From NCBI RefSeq assembly GCF_038246755.1, contig NZ_CP134706.1, positions 5,955,501 through 6,019,500 of the forward strand: a DNA stretch of 64,000 nucleotides, written 5' to 3'. The notes beneath the pieces are model-generated. The model was given only the letters and a program-made list of their open reading frames with translations. It ran no database searches and was not told the DNA's origin. The stretch comes from Micromonospora sp. FIMYZ51. GTDB taxonomy: Bacteria > Actinomycetota > Actinomycetes > Mycobacteriales > Micromonosporaceae. Made by a program: the position numbers and the translations under genes. Shown piece after piece: positions 34,441 through 42,955 of the stretch; the first letter of the stretch is position 1, and the number at the start of each line of letters is the position of its first letter.

Positions 34441-36162
34441 TCATCGCAGTTCCTCCTCGTCGGCACGGATAACCCAGTTGGCGAACGTCTCCTCCGCGGT
34501 GCGGCCGGCCAGGTAACGCCGGACCAGCCGCTCGACGTACTCGGGAAGTTCCTCGGCGGTCGTCTTCAGGCCGCGCAGCTTGCGCCCGAAGCCGGCGGTC
34601 TGGCCCGCGGCCATGCCGAGCCCGCCGCCGAGGTGTACCTGGAAGCCCTCCACCTGGCGACCGTCCGGTCCGGTCACCAGCTGGCCCTTCAAGCCGATGT
34701 CCGCCACCTGGGTGCGGGCGCAGGCATTCGGGCAGCCGTTGAGGTGGATGGAGATGTCGGCGTCCGTGAGATCCGCATCGGCCAGCCGCTCCTCGAGCCG
34801 GGCCACCAGCTCCTCGCCGCGCGCCTTGGTCTCGACGATGGCGAGCTTGCAGAACTCGATGCCGGTGCAGGCCATGGTGCCGCGCCGCCACACCGACGGG
34901 CGGGCCTCCAGGCCGATCCCCCGCAGCGCCGTGACAAGCGACTCCGTCCGCTCCGCCGGCACGTCGAGCACCAGCAGCTTCTGGTACGGGGTGAGCCGCA
35001 CCCGGCCGCTGCCGTGCGCCTCGACCACGTCCGCGAGTTGGGCCAGCTGGCTGCCGGAGACCCGGCCGACCACCGGTGCGGCACCGACGTAGTGGCGACC
35101 GTCCCGCTGGGTGTGCACCCCGATGTGGTCGATCGGCTTCTCCGGCAGCTCGGGCGCGGGACCGTCGAGCAGGGTCCGGCCGAGGTACTCCTTCTCCAGC
35201 ACCTCGCGGAACTTCGCCACGCCCCAGTCGGCGACGAGGAACTTCAGTCGTGCCCGGTTACGCAGCCGGCGGTAGCCGTAGTCCCGGAAGATGCCTACCA
35301 CGCCGGCCCAGACGTCCGGCACCTCCGCCAACGGCACCCAGACACCGAGGCGCTGGGCCAGCATCGGGTTGGTGGAGAGGCCGCCGCCGACCCAGAGGTC
35401 GAAGCCGGGACCGTGCTCGGGGTGGTCGACGCCGAGGAAGGCGATGTCGTTCGCCTCGTACGGGGTGTCCACCAGCCAGGAGATCGACGACTTGAACTTG
35501 CGGGGCAGGTTGGAGTACTGCTTGTCGCCGACGTACCGCCGGACGATCTCGTCGATCGCCGGGGTCGGGTCGATCAGCTCGGCCTCGGCCACCCCGGCCA
35601 CCGGGCTGCCCAGCACGATACGCGGGCAGTCGCCGCACGCCTCGGTGGTCTGTAGGCCGACCGACTCCAGCCGCCGCCAGATCTCCGGCATGTCCTCGAC
35701 CCGGATCCAGTGGTACTGGATGTTCTGCCGGTCGGTGATGTCGGCGGTGTCCCGGGCGAACTCCCGGGAGATCTCGGCGATCGTCCGCAGCTGTGCCAGG
35801 TCGAGCTGGCCGCCGTCGACGCGGACCCGGAGCATGAAGTACTCGTCTTCCAGCTCGTGCGGCTCCAGCACGGCGGTACGCCCACCGTCGATGCCCGCCT
35901 TGCGCTGGGTGTAGAGGCCCCACCAGCGGAACCGGCCGCGCAGGTCCTGCGGGTCGATGGAGGCGAAGCCGCGGTGGGCGTAGATGTTCTCGATCCGCTC
36001 CCGCACGTTCAGCGGGTCGTCGTCCTTCTTGATCCGCTCGTTGGGGTTGAGCGGCTCGCGGTGCCCGAGCGCCCACTGGCCCTCGCCACGGGCCCGGCGT
36101 GGTGCTCGCGCGGGTCGCGCCGGGGGGTTCCCGGGGCGGGCCGGAATCTCGCTGACCGCCAT
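34441..36162 (-). CDS. sir: Ferredoxin-dependent sulfite reductase
   Basis: 573 aa; ATG 36162 follows GGAGGA at 8 nt. Siroheme/[4Fe-4S] sulfite-nitrite reductase with two ferredoxin-like half domains (YFMLRVRVDGGQL, RLTPYQKLLVLDV) and the cluster cysteines in ACTGIEFC (C-x5-C) and NGCPNAC (C-x3-C). The basic residues expected at the siroheme site surround TDRQNIQYHWI. Reduces sulfite to sulfide with six electrons from ferredoxin. Heads the operon sir - zinc ribbon - cysH - sirB. A leader peptide gene lies 134 bp upstream, so attenuation by cysteine supply is likely. Confidence 0.95.
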   Translation of the reverse strand: MAVSEIPARPGNPPARPARAPRRARGEGQWALGHREPLNPNERIKKDDDPLNVRERIENIYAHRGFASIDPQDLRGRFRWWGLYTQRKAGIDGGRTAVLEPHELEDEYFMLRVRVDGGQLDLAQLRTIAEISREFARDTADITDRQNIQYHWIRVEDMPEIWRRLESVGLQTTEACGDCPRIVLGSPVAGVAEAELIDPTPAIDEIVRRYVGDKQYSNLPRKFKSSISWLVDTPYEANDIAFLGVDHPEHGPGFDLWVGGGLSTNPMLAQRLGVWVPLAEVPDVWAGVVGIFRDYGYRRLRNRARLKFLVADWGVAKFREVLEKEYLGRTLLDGPAPELPEKPIDHIGVHTQRDGRHYVGAAPVVGRVSGSQLAQLADVVEAHGSGRVRLTPYQKLLVLDVPAERTESLVTALRGIGLEARPSVWRRGTMACTGIEFCKLAIVETKARGEELVARLEERLADADLTDADISIHLNGCPNACARTQVADIGLKGQLVTGPDGRQVEGFQVHLGGGLGMAAGQTAGFGRKLRGLKTTAEELPEYVERLVRRYLAGRTAEETFANWVIRADEEELR

Positions 36163-36296
36163 CGCGGCGTCCTCCGTTGTCTGGGTGCCTCGGTCGATTG
36201 GCCGGGCGCGACAACCGGCTCCGGATGGGGCCGTGGACAACGGTGTCAGGTGCGGCCGGCGCGCTGCGGGCCCGAGGCAGGATTGATCGGGCGTCG

Positions 36297-36392
36297 TCAG
36301 TGAGCCGGACAGATGGCGCTGCGCACGCGGCCATAGTCCACGTGGCGGCGAGCCACGAGACGGCGGACCACGGCGGCAGTCATGCACGTCAT
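36297..36392 (-). CDS. Sulfur-operon leader peptide (RRHVD family)
   Basis: 31 codons from ATG 36392, or 28 from ATG 36383; a GGGAG precedes both. The C-terminal part reads RRHVDYGRVRSAIC followed by PAH and stop. I recall short actinomycete leader peptides with RRHVDxxRVxSAxC in front of sulfur-assimilation genes. The near-terminal Cys codon (and a second at codon 3 of the longer form) would let ribosomes sense charged tRNA-Cys. It ends 134 bp before sir on the same strand; the gap contains GC-rich inverted segments but I could not define a single attenuator hairpin. Between sir and the next plus-strand gene (36163-36497) nothing else is evident. Confidence 0.8.
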   Translation of the reverse strand: MTCMTAAVVRRLVARRHVDYGRVRSAICPAH

Positions 36393-36497
36393 GCTCCCAC
36401 ACCTCGTCGGCCCCGGCCAATGAGTGGGTGCCCGATCCCACATCACGGGCGGTGGCGCTCGCCACCCTTGATGCTCGCTCTGTGGCAGGCTCGCGGC

Positions 36498-38051
36498 ATG
36501 GGTGATTTGTCCGGAAGGTCGGTCCCAGCCACCGGAACCGGCGTCCGGCTCGGCGGTCTGCGCCTGCGTGCCCTGCCGGTGTGGCTGGTGCCGACCGGCG
36601 TCACCCTGATCGTGACCCTGGCCGGGCTGGACGCCGCTCAGCCGTGGCGGGACGAGTTGGCGACCTGGAGCGCCGCCACCCGGCCGGTGACCGCACTTCT
36701 TCGACTGGCCCTCACGATCGACGCCGCCACCGTGCCGTACTACCTGCTCATGCACGCCTGGATCGCGGTTGTCGGCGATTCGGTGGCCGCGCTGCGTCTG
36801 CCGTCGGCGCTGGCGATGGCGGCGGCGGCCGGACTGACCGCCGGGCTCGGGCAACGGCTCGCCGGCACCAGCGTCGGCACCCTGGCCGGGCTGCTCTTCG
36901 CGGTGCTGCCCGGCACCTCCCGGTACGCCCAGGAGGCCCGACCGTACGCCCTGGCCACCGCCCTCGCCGTGCTGAGCACTCTGCTGCTGGTCGACGCGCT
37001 GCGCCGACCCGGCTGGGGCCGCTGGGCCGGCTACGCGGCGGCGAGCACCGCGCTCGGACTGCTCCACGTGATCGCGCTCACCCTGCTCGCCGCCCACGCC
37101 GTGGCGGTGCTCGGTGCCGCCGCCCGGCCGGACCGTCGAGAGCCGGACCGTCGACAGCCGGACCGTCGAGAGCCGGACGGTCGACAGCCGGACCAGCGAC
37201 AGCCGGTCCGGTGGTGGCCGGTCCGGTGGTGGCTCGGCGCTCTGCTGCCGGTGACGCTGGCCGTGACGCCGTTGGCGCTGCTGGCCGCCGGCCAACGCCG
37301 CCGGCAACTGGACTGGGTGGACGCCGCGCGCCCCGCTGACCTGGCGGCGCTGCCCGGCGGGGTGACGCAGAGCGGCGTGGTCGGCGGCGTACTGGTCGGG
37401 TTGGCCGCGCTCGGCCTGATCCGGGCCGGCCGGTGGGCGCTGCTGCCGGCGAGCTGCGTCCTGCTGCCCGTGTCGCTGCTCTTCCTCACCGGGTTGGTCG
37501 TGCCGCTCTGGGTGCCTCGCTACCTGCTCTTCGTGGTGCCGTTCGCCTGCCTGCTGGCCGGCGCTGCGCTGGCCGCGGCCCGGTCGCCGGCCGTGCTGGT
37601 CGTGGTGCTCCTGGCCGGACTCCTCGGCCTGCCCGACCAGGTCGCGCTGCGCCGCACCCACGAGTGGCCCCGCACCGCCACGGTGGACTACCGCGGCGCG
37701 GCCGAAATCGTCGCGGCGGGCCAGCGGAGCGGCGACGCGGTGGTCTACTCGCCCCGGGACGGCTGGCTCCTGCTCGACCTGGGCCTCCGTTACCACCTGC
37801 GCGAGCGGACGCCCCGGGACGTGCTGCTGATCGAGGACCAGGACCGGCGCGGCGACTTCTGGGCCACCGAATGCGACCGGCCGGCCGGCTGTCTGGCCGG
37901 CACCGACCGGGTCTGGCTGCTGCTCGCCGGCCACCCCCGCGACCCGCTCGCCGCCCTGCCCACCGCCAAGGCCGACGCGCTGCGCGCCCGGTACCGCGTG
38001 ACCCAGGTCTGGCCCCGCCCCGGCCTGACCATCGCCCTGCTGACCCGCTGA
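36498..38051 (+). CDS. Integral membrane glycosyltransferase (GT39/ArnT-like)
   Basis: 517 aa from ATG 36498. About ten membrane segments and a first outer loop with PWRDELATWS, the acidic (DE) site of GT-C enzymes that use polyprenyl-phosphate sugars; RYAQEARPYALAT follows in the second loop. A short outer C-terminal domain contains YRGAAEIVAAG. Likely attaches a sugar outside the membrane. A cytoplasmic loop is built of five 5-residue repeats (PDRRE/PDRRQ) from a 15-bp DNA repeat. No operon partner. Confidence 0.82.
   Translation: MGDLSGRSVPATGTGVRLGGLRLRALPVWLVPTGVTLIVTLAGLDAAQPWRDELATWSAATRPVTALLRLALTIDAATVPYYLLMHAWIAVVGDSVAALRLPSALAMAAAAGLTAGLGQRLAGTSVGTLAGLLFAVLPGTSRYAQEARPYALATALAVLSTLLLVDALRRPGWGRWAGYAAASTALGLLHVIALTLLAAHAVAVLGAAARPDRREPDRRQPDRREPDGRQPDQRQPVRWWPVRWWLGALLPVTLAVTPLALLAAGQRRRQLDWVDAARPADLAALPGGVTQSGVVGGVLVGLAALGLIRAGRWALLPASCVLLPVSLLFLTGLVVPLWVPRYLLFVVPFACLLAGAALAAARSPAVLVVVLLAGLLGLPDQVALRRTHEWPRTATVDYRGAAEIVAAGQRSGDAVVYSPRDGWLLLDLGLRYHLRERTPRDVLLIEDQDRRGDFWATECDRPAGCLAGTDRVWLLLAGHPRDPLAALPTAKADALRARYRVTQVWPRPGLTIALLTR
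37131..37205 (+). repeat. 5 x 15-bp in-frame repeat in the GT-C gene
   Basis: Five 15-bp units (37131, 37146, 37161, 37176, 37191), GACCGTCGAGAGCCG and variants, the last two diverged. Encode a highly charged loop between membrane segments. Confidence 0.9.
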
Positions 38052-38061
38052 CCGCCCCGGG

Positions 38062-39639
38062 TCAGGAGGCGGGGCGGGTGAGCGGAACGATCAGGACGGC
38101 CTCGGTGCCCCCGGCGGCGCCGGGACGCAACTCGATGTTGCCGCGCAGTTCGCCGGTGACCAGGGCACGGACGATTTGGAGCCCGAGCTTGCTGCCGCCG
38201 TCGGCGTCGAAGTCAGGTGGCAGCCCACGGCCGTTGTCGGCGACCGTGACGTGCAGCGTCTTGCGGGACCGGTGGGCGGAGACCACCACCTCGGGCACCA
38301 CCGCCGGTTCGGGCGCCGCCAGCTCCGGCTCCGGCACGATCGGTTGCTCCGCCGTGGTCGGTGCCGGGGCGTCCTCGCCGGCCGGCGGAAAGCCATGTTC
38401 GACGGCGTTGAGCAACAGCTCGTTGAGGACCATCACCAACGAGGTGGCGATCTCGGCAGGCAGCACGCCGAAGCTGCCCTTGCGCCGCATTCCGACGCTC
38501 ACCTCGGTCGCCGCCACCTCGGTCGCCGCACTGGCCACCCGGTCGACGATGCCGTCGAACTCGACCGCCTCGTCGCTGGACATGGAGAGCGTCTCGTGCA
38601 CGAGGGCGATCGACGCCACCCGGCGTACCGATTCCTCCAGCGCCACCCGCGCCTCCGGCATGCCCACCCGGCGGGCCTGTAGGCGCAACAGCGCGGCCAC
38701 GGTCTGAAGATTGTTCTTCACCCGGTGGTGGATCTCCCGGATGGTGGCGTCCTTGGTGATCAGGGCCCGGTCCCGGCGGCGTACCTCGGTGATGTCGCGG
38801 ACCAGCACCAGCGCGCCGATCGGCACTCCCGCGGGCATCAGCGGCAGGGCCCGGGTGAGCATGGTCGCGCCGCGCGCGTCGATCTCCCGCCGGGGCGGCG
38901 CCTCGCCGCGCAGCGCGGCGAGGATGCCGTTCGCGGCCTCGGTGCCCTCCAACGGATCCTTGGCCAGCCGGCGGTGCAGTGCCGCGAGATCCTCACCCAC
39001 CAGGTGGGAGACGTAGCCCAGCCGCCGGTACGCCGACTGCGCGTTCGGGCTGGCGTAGGTGACCTTGCCGCTGGCGTCCAACCGCACCAGGCCGTCGCCG
39101 ACCCGGGGTGCCGAGGTGGTCTCGCCGGGATGCCGGGGCGGCGGGAAGGTGCCGTCGGCGATCATCTGGGCCAGGTCGTCGGCGGTGGTCAGGTAGTTCA
39201 GCTCCAGCTGGCTGGGCGTGCGGGCGGTGGAGAGGTTGGTGTCCCGGCCGACCACGGCGATCACCTCGCCGGCTTCGCCGTCGGCCGTCCGTAGCCGGAC
39301 CGGGATCGCCTCGTGGCGGGCGGGCACATCGCCGTACCAGACCGGATCGCCCTCCCGCCAGATCCGGCCCTGCCCGTAGGCGACCTCCAGGTGCGCCACC
39401 TCCGGGCCGCCGACGATCCGCCCCACCTGGTCGTCCTGGTACGCGGTGGGCGCGGTCGTGGGGCGGACCTGGGCCACGCAGAGGAAGCTGCCCTCGCCGT
39501 CCACCGGCACCCAGAGCAGCAGGTCGGCGAAGGAAAGGTCGGAGAGCAGCTGCCAGTCACCGGCGATGCGGTGCAGGTGGTCGACGTCGGCCGGGCTCAG
39601 ACGGGTGTGCTCTTCGGCGAGATCACGCAGCGTGGACAC
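38062..39639 (-). CDS. pdtaS: PdtaS-like cytosolic sensor histidine kinase
   Basis: 525 aa from GTG 39639. Soluble: an N-terminal GAF-like domain (about 10-160), PAS (170-290), then HisKA_2 with the phospho-accepting His in REIHHRVKNNLQTVAALLRLQ, and an HATPase with NELLLNAVEHGF and DNGRGLP. An Ala/Pro/Glu-rich insert of about 45 residues interrupts the ATPase domain, perhaps in its lid. Homologous to PdtaS, which signals to the ANTAR antiterminator PdtaR; that partner is not in this window. Neighbouring whiB1 and the sigR block match the mycobacterial surroundings. Confidence 0.9.
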   Translation of the reverse strand: MSTLRDLAEEHTRLSPADVDHLHRIAGDWQLLSDLSFADLLLWVPVDGEGSFLCVAQVRPTTAPTAYQDDQVGRIVGGPEVAHLEVAYGQGRIWREGDPVWYGDVPARHEAIPVRLRTADGEAGEVIAVVGRDTNLSTARTPSQLELNYLTTADDLAQMIADGTFPPPRHPGETTSAPRVGDGLVRLDASGKVTYASPNAQSAYRRLGYVSHLVGEDLAALHRRLAKDPLEGTEAANGILAALRGEAPPRREIDARGATMLTRALPLMPAGVPIGALVLVRDITEVRRRDRALITKDATIREIHHRVKNNLQTVAALLRLQARRVGMPEARVALEESVRRVASIALVHETLSMSSDEAVEFDGIVDRVASAATEVAATEVSVGMRRKGSFGVLPAEIATSLVMVLNELLLNAVEHGFPPAGEDAPAPTTAEQPIVPEPELAAPEPAVVPEVVVSAHRSRKTLHVTVADNGRGLPPDFDADGGSKLGLQIVRALVTGELRGNIELRPGAAGGTEAVLIVPLTRPAS

Positions 39640-39664
39640 GCCGACCAGGGTGCCACGCCGCCGG

Positions 39665-40717
39665 TCACATCGTCGCGGTGACCTTCTTCAACCCCCGGGG
39701 CGCGTCCGGATCCTCGCCCCGGGCCAGGGCCAGGGCCAGGGCGAGCCGTTGCAGCGGCAGGATGTCCAGCAGCGGGGCGTACCGCTCGTCGACCGCCGGC
39801 ACGGCAAGACGGGTGGCCCCCTCGACCTCGGCGGAGCCGATCACCACCACGTCGGCACGGCGCTCGCCGAGCCGGGGCAGCACGTCGCCCATCGACCGCC
39901 CGCCCGGCCCCGAGCCGACCACCGCCAGCACCGGTACGTCCGGATCGGTCATGGCCAGCGGACCGTGCAGCAGGTCGGCGCCGGAGAAGGCCAACGCCGG
40001 CAGGTACGACGTCTCCATCAGCTTCAGCGCCGCCTCCCGGGCGGTCGGGTACGCGTATCCCCGGCCGGTGGTGACAAGTTGGGCGGCGAACCGGTAGCGC
40101 GGTGCGAGCTGGGCCGGAGTCGGATCGGCAAGCGTACGCGCGGCCAGCTCGGGCAGGGCGGAAAGGGCCCGGCGCTCCTCGGCGGGCAGCGCGCCATCGC
40201 CGGCCCGGATCCCCTCCACCAGCATGAGCAGGGCGAGCAGCTCGGCGGTGTACGTCTTGGTGGCCGCCACCGCCCGCTCGTGTCCGGCCGCGATGTCCAC
40301 CGAGAACTCAGCGACCTGCGCCAGCGGTGAGTCCGGCGCGTTGGTCACGGCGAGGGTGAGCGCACCGGCGTCCCGGGCGACCCGGAGCACCTCGGTCAGG
40401 TCGGGCGAACCGCCGCTCTGGCTGACCCCGACGACAAGCGCGTCGGAGAAGTCCGGGCGGGCGCCGAAGAGGGTGATCGCGCTCGGTGAGGCGAGGCCGG
40501 CCGGCAAGTTGAGACGGATCTCGGCGAGGTAGGCCGCGTACAGCGCGGCGTGGTCGGAGGTGCCCCGCGCGGTGAACACCACGTGTCGCGGCCGGCGTTG
40601 CGCTATGGCCGCCGCGACCCGGGCGATCGGATCGGCGTACTCGGCGCTGAGCAGTCGTTCGTAACCCGCCGGCTGCTCGTCGATGTCGGCGGCCATGCCG
40701 GCCCCTGGGCGCGTCAC
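39665..40717 (-). CDS. SIS-domain sugar-phosphate isomerase/deaminase (GlmS C-terminal-like)
   Basis: 350 aa. GTG 40717 is chosen because GGAGGAG lies 6-7 nt upstream; ATG 40696 is the alternative. Two SIS domains: HVVFTARGTSDHAALYAAYL, VGVSQSGGSPDLTEVL, AATKTYTAELLALLML, then TGRGYAYPTAREAALKLMETSYLPA and ERYAPLLDILPLQRLAL. It lacks the glutamine amidotransferase domain of GlmS, so it fits NagB-II/AgaS-type amino-sugar-phosphate deaminases or isomerases. The 170-bp gap to the divergent gene is AT-richer and should hold both promoters. Confidence 0.87.
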   Translation of the reverse strand: MTRPGAGMAADIDEQPAGYERLLSAEYADPIARVAAAIAQRRPRHVVFTARGTSDHAALYAAYLAEIRLNLPAGLASPSAITLFGARPDFSDALVVGVSQSGGSPDLTEVLRVARDAGALTLAVTNAPDSPLAQVAEFSVDIAAGHERAVAATKTYTAELLALLMLVEGIRAGDGALPAEERRALSALPELAARTLADPTPAQLAPRYRFAAQLVTTGRGYAYPTAREAALKLMETSYLPALAFSGADLLHGPLAMTDPDVPVLAVVGSGPGGRSMGDVLPRLGERRADVVVIGSAEVEGATRLAVPAVDERYAPLLDILPLQRLALALALARGEDPDAPRGLKKVTATM

Positions 40718-40888
40718 GAAAGACTCCTCCCCTGCGCGATCTCCGCGCATTTCCTGCTCAGTCTTGCATCTTTGATCTGGCTTGAGCAATCGAACGAGCA
40801 GCATTGCGCACCGATCACCAAAATTGGATGTTGTCACCTACGCTGACCCGACCTCACCGCCAACCGGTACCGACAGCGAGAGGACGAC

Positions 40889-42859
40889 GTGGCCGAGGGA
40901 ACGGACGGCCGGGCGTTGCCGGCGACGGAGGAACTGGCCCTGGCCCGGCGGGCCCTGGACGCCGGCGAGCTGACGCGCGCCGCCAACCATGTCGCGAGTG
41001 CGTTGGTCCGGGCACCCACCCTGCCCGAGGTGCACGAGACCCTCGCCCGACTCGCTGCGGCCGACGGTGCCGGCGGGCTGGACCTCTTCCCGCTGCAACA
41101 CCACACCTTCGTCGGCGCGGTGGTCGCCCGGGCACACCTGCTCGCTGCGGCCGGCCGGCCCGCCGAGGGTCTCGACCTGCTGGTCGCCGCCACCGCGCAC
41201 GCGCCCGGGGCGGACTGGGCGGGGGTCCCCTGGGTCATCGCTCCGGAACTGGCCGAGCGGATCGGTCCGGACCGCGCGGCCCGGGTCCTGATGCAGGTCT
41301 GTGCCGCCGCCCCGGACCCGGTGCCACCGGCCGACCGGCCGGCGCTGGCGGCCTACCTGACGCTGGCCCGCAACGCGATCACCGTCCACCCGGAGCACGG
41401 CCTGCTGCTGGGCACGGCGTCCGCGCTGGCTCGGCGGGTGGGTGAGGTCACGCTCGCGGTCCGCTGGGCCGCCCGGGGCGTACGCGCGGCGCCGTCCAAG
41501 ATGGGCGAGGTCTGGCTCGGGTACGCGCTGCGCAGCGCCGGCCGGACCCGGGAGGCGCTCGCCGCGCTCCGGCGCGCCGTCGACCACGACCCGGACGACC
41601 TGGCCGTCTATGCCGACATCGCCGGCACGCTTGCCGACCACGGCCGGCTGGACGAGGCGCTCAGCTGGATCGAACAGGCGTTGGTCCGCAACCCCTCCTT
41701 CGACTGCGCCGTGCACACCGCGCACCGGCTACGGTTCCAGCGCGACGGGGACGTCCGTCACCTGGTCGCGCTTGCCGACTTCGTCCGGGACCACCCGGAC
41801 GACTCACACGAGCACGGCGACCTGGCCGAGTGCTGTCGCGCCCGCCCCTGGCTCGGGCAGCTGACCCCGCCCGCACCGGCACCCGTCCCAGCGCAACGCT
41901 CGGCTGAGGCACCGCCGTCCGATCGACCACCGACCGCCGAGGCCGCGCGGCCAACCGCCGGGCCACCGACCGCCGGGCCACCGACCGCCGGGCCATCGAC
42001 CGCCGAGGCCGCGCGGCCAACCGCCGCACCACCGACCACCGGGCCACCGACCACCGGGCCACCGACCGCCGGGCCACCGACTGCCGAGGCCGCGCGGGCA
42101 GCGGACCAGGCGCGGGTGTCCGAGCCGGCGCGAGCGGTCGACCCGCCGCGACCGTCCGACCGGGCACCGGCGACCGATCCACTGCGGGCAGCCGACGCTG
42201 CGGGGCCGGTGTCCCCGGCGGTACGCCCGACCGCACCGCCACCGTCGGCCGAGGCGGCCCGCCGGCTCCGCCAACTCGCCCATCCGGCCTGGCCGCATCC
42301 GCCGGCCGCGTACGACACGGCGGTCGTGCTGGCCACCCTGGACCTGACCGACCTGCTCGGCCTGCTGGCCCATCCGCCCGAGACCCCGCAGACCGCGCTG
42401 GGTCGGGTGCTGTCCGGTCAGGATCCGGCGCTGTGGGTACGGTGCGTACAGGTGTGGACCTGCCTCGGTCTGCTGCACCACCGCACCGACGAGCCCTGGG
42501 TGGAGTCGACCCGTCGGCGGGTGCTTGTGGAACTGGTCGACGAGGTCGAGGAGCTCGCCGAGGCGGCGCTCTTCGCACTGGTCACCGCCGCCTGGGTGGA
42601 CCCGTCCGTACGGCCCGACGTGGCCGGACTGGTTGCCGGCCGGCTGACGGTGGCGGCCCGGGAAGGAACGGGTCTCAACGTCCCGTCGCTGGCCCACCTG
42701 GCCCTGGCCACCCCCGACCTGGATTCGGGCACCGTCGCGCTGGCCCGGTCGCTGGCCGGGGTCCGGACCGTCCGGTCCCGCGACCGGCTGCGTACCTTGC
42801 TGCGTCGCCTGGTACGCACGCTGCGACCGCGCCTGCCCGGCCCACCGCCACCGCCCTGA
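40889..42859 (+). CDS. TPR-like repeat protein with Pro-Thr-Ala linker
   Basis: 656 aa; GTG 40889 follows GAGAGGA at 5 nt. Residues 1-320 are alpha-helical TPR-like repeats (EVWLGYALRSAGRTREALAALRRAVDHDP, then DLAVYADIAGTLADHGRLDEALSWIEQALVRNP). A low-complexity linker of about 90 residues follows, built of PTAGP/PTTGP and STAEAAR units. The C-terminal 200 residues form a helical domain (AEAARRLRQLAHPAWPHPPA...). No signal peptide. Probably a scaffold; no partner is visible, and the convergent gene is an exporter. Confidence 0.8.
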   Translation: MAEGTDGRALPATEELALARRALDAGELTRAANHVASALVRAPTLPEVHETLARLAAADGAGGLDLFPLQHHTFVGAVVARAHLLAAAGRPAEGLDLLVAATAHAPGADWAGVPWVIAPELAERIGPDRAARVLMQVCAAAPDPVPPADRPALAAYLTLARNAITVHPEHGLLLGTASALARRVGEVTLAVRWAARGVRAAPSKMGEVWLGYALRSAGRTREALAALRRAVDHDPDDLAVYADIAGTLADHGRLDEALSWIEQALVRNPSFDCAVHTAHRLRFQRDGDVRHLVALADFVRDHPDDSHEHGDLAECCRARPWLGQLTPPAPAPVPAQRSAEAPPSDRPPTAEAARPTAGPPTAGPPTAGPSTAEAARPTAAPPTTGPPTTGPPTAGPPTAEAARAADQARVSEPARAVDPPRPSDRAPATDPLRAADAAGPVSPAVRPTAPPPSAEAARRLRQLAHPAWPHPPAAYDTAVVLATLDLTDLLGLLAHPPETPQTALGRVLSGQDPALWVRCVQVWTCLGLLHHRTDEPWVESTRRRVLVELVDEVEELAEAALFALVTAAWVDPSVRPDVAGLVAGRLTVAAREGTGLNVPSLAHLALATPDLDSGTVALARSLAGVRTVRSRDRLRTLLRRLVRTLRPRLPGPPPPP

Positions 42860-42862
42860 AGC

Positions 42863-42920
42863 AGGTGTTAAGAAGGGGCCCCTGCTCTACCCGAGGCGTT
42901 AACAGGGGGCCCTTCCTTTC
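42863..42920 (-). repeat. Twin-palindrome intergenic element, copy C
   Basis: Plus strand GTTAAGAAGGGGCCCCTG, linker CTCTACCCGAGGC, GTTAACAGGGGGCCCTTCC. Lies between convergent gene ends. Relative to other copies the first half has CCCCTG and the second has CAGGGG, a matched change that keeps pairing. Confidence 0.88.
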
Positions 42921-42922
42921 AT

Positions 42923-42955
42923 CGCCCTTACAGCGCCCTTACAGCGCCCTTTCAG
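42923..42955 (-). repeat. 3 x 11-bp iteration of the MFS gene tail
   Basis: CGCCCTTACAG at 42923 and 42934 and CGCCCTTTCAG at 42945; the third contains the TCA that is the minus-strand stop (42952-42954). Confidence 0.85.

Noticed and set aside
33517..35655. 712-codon plus-strand frame across cysH and sir
   Set aside because: Antisense shadow of the sulfur operon, with no recognisable domain.
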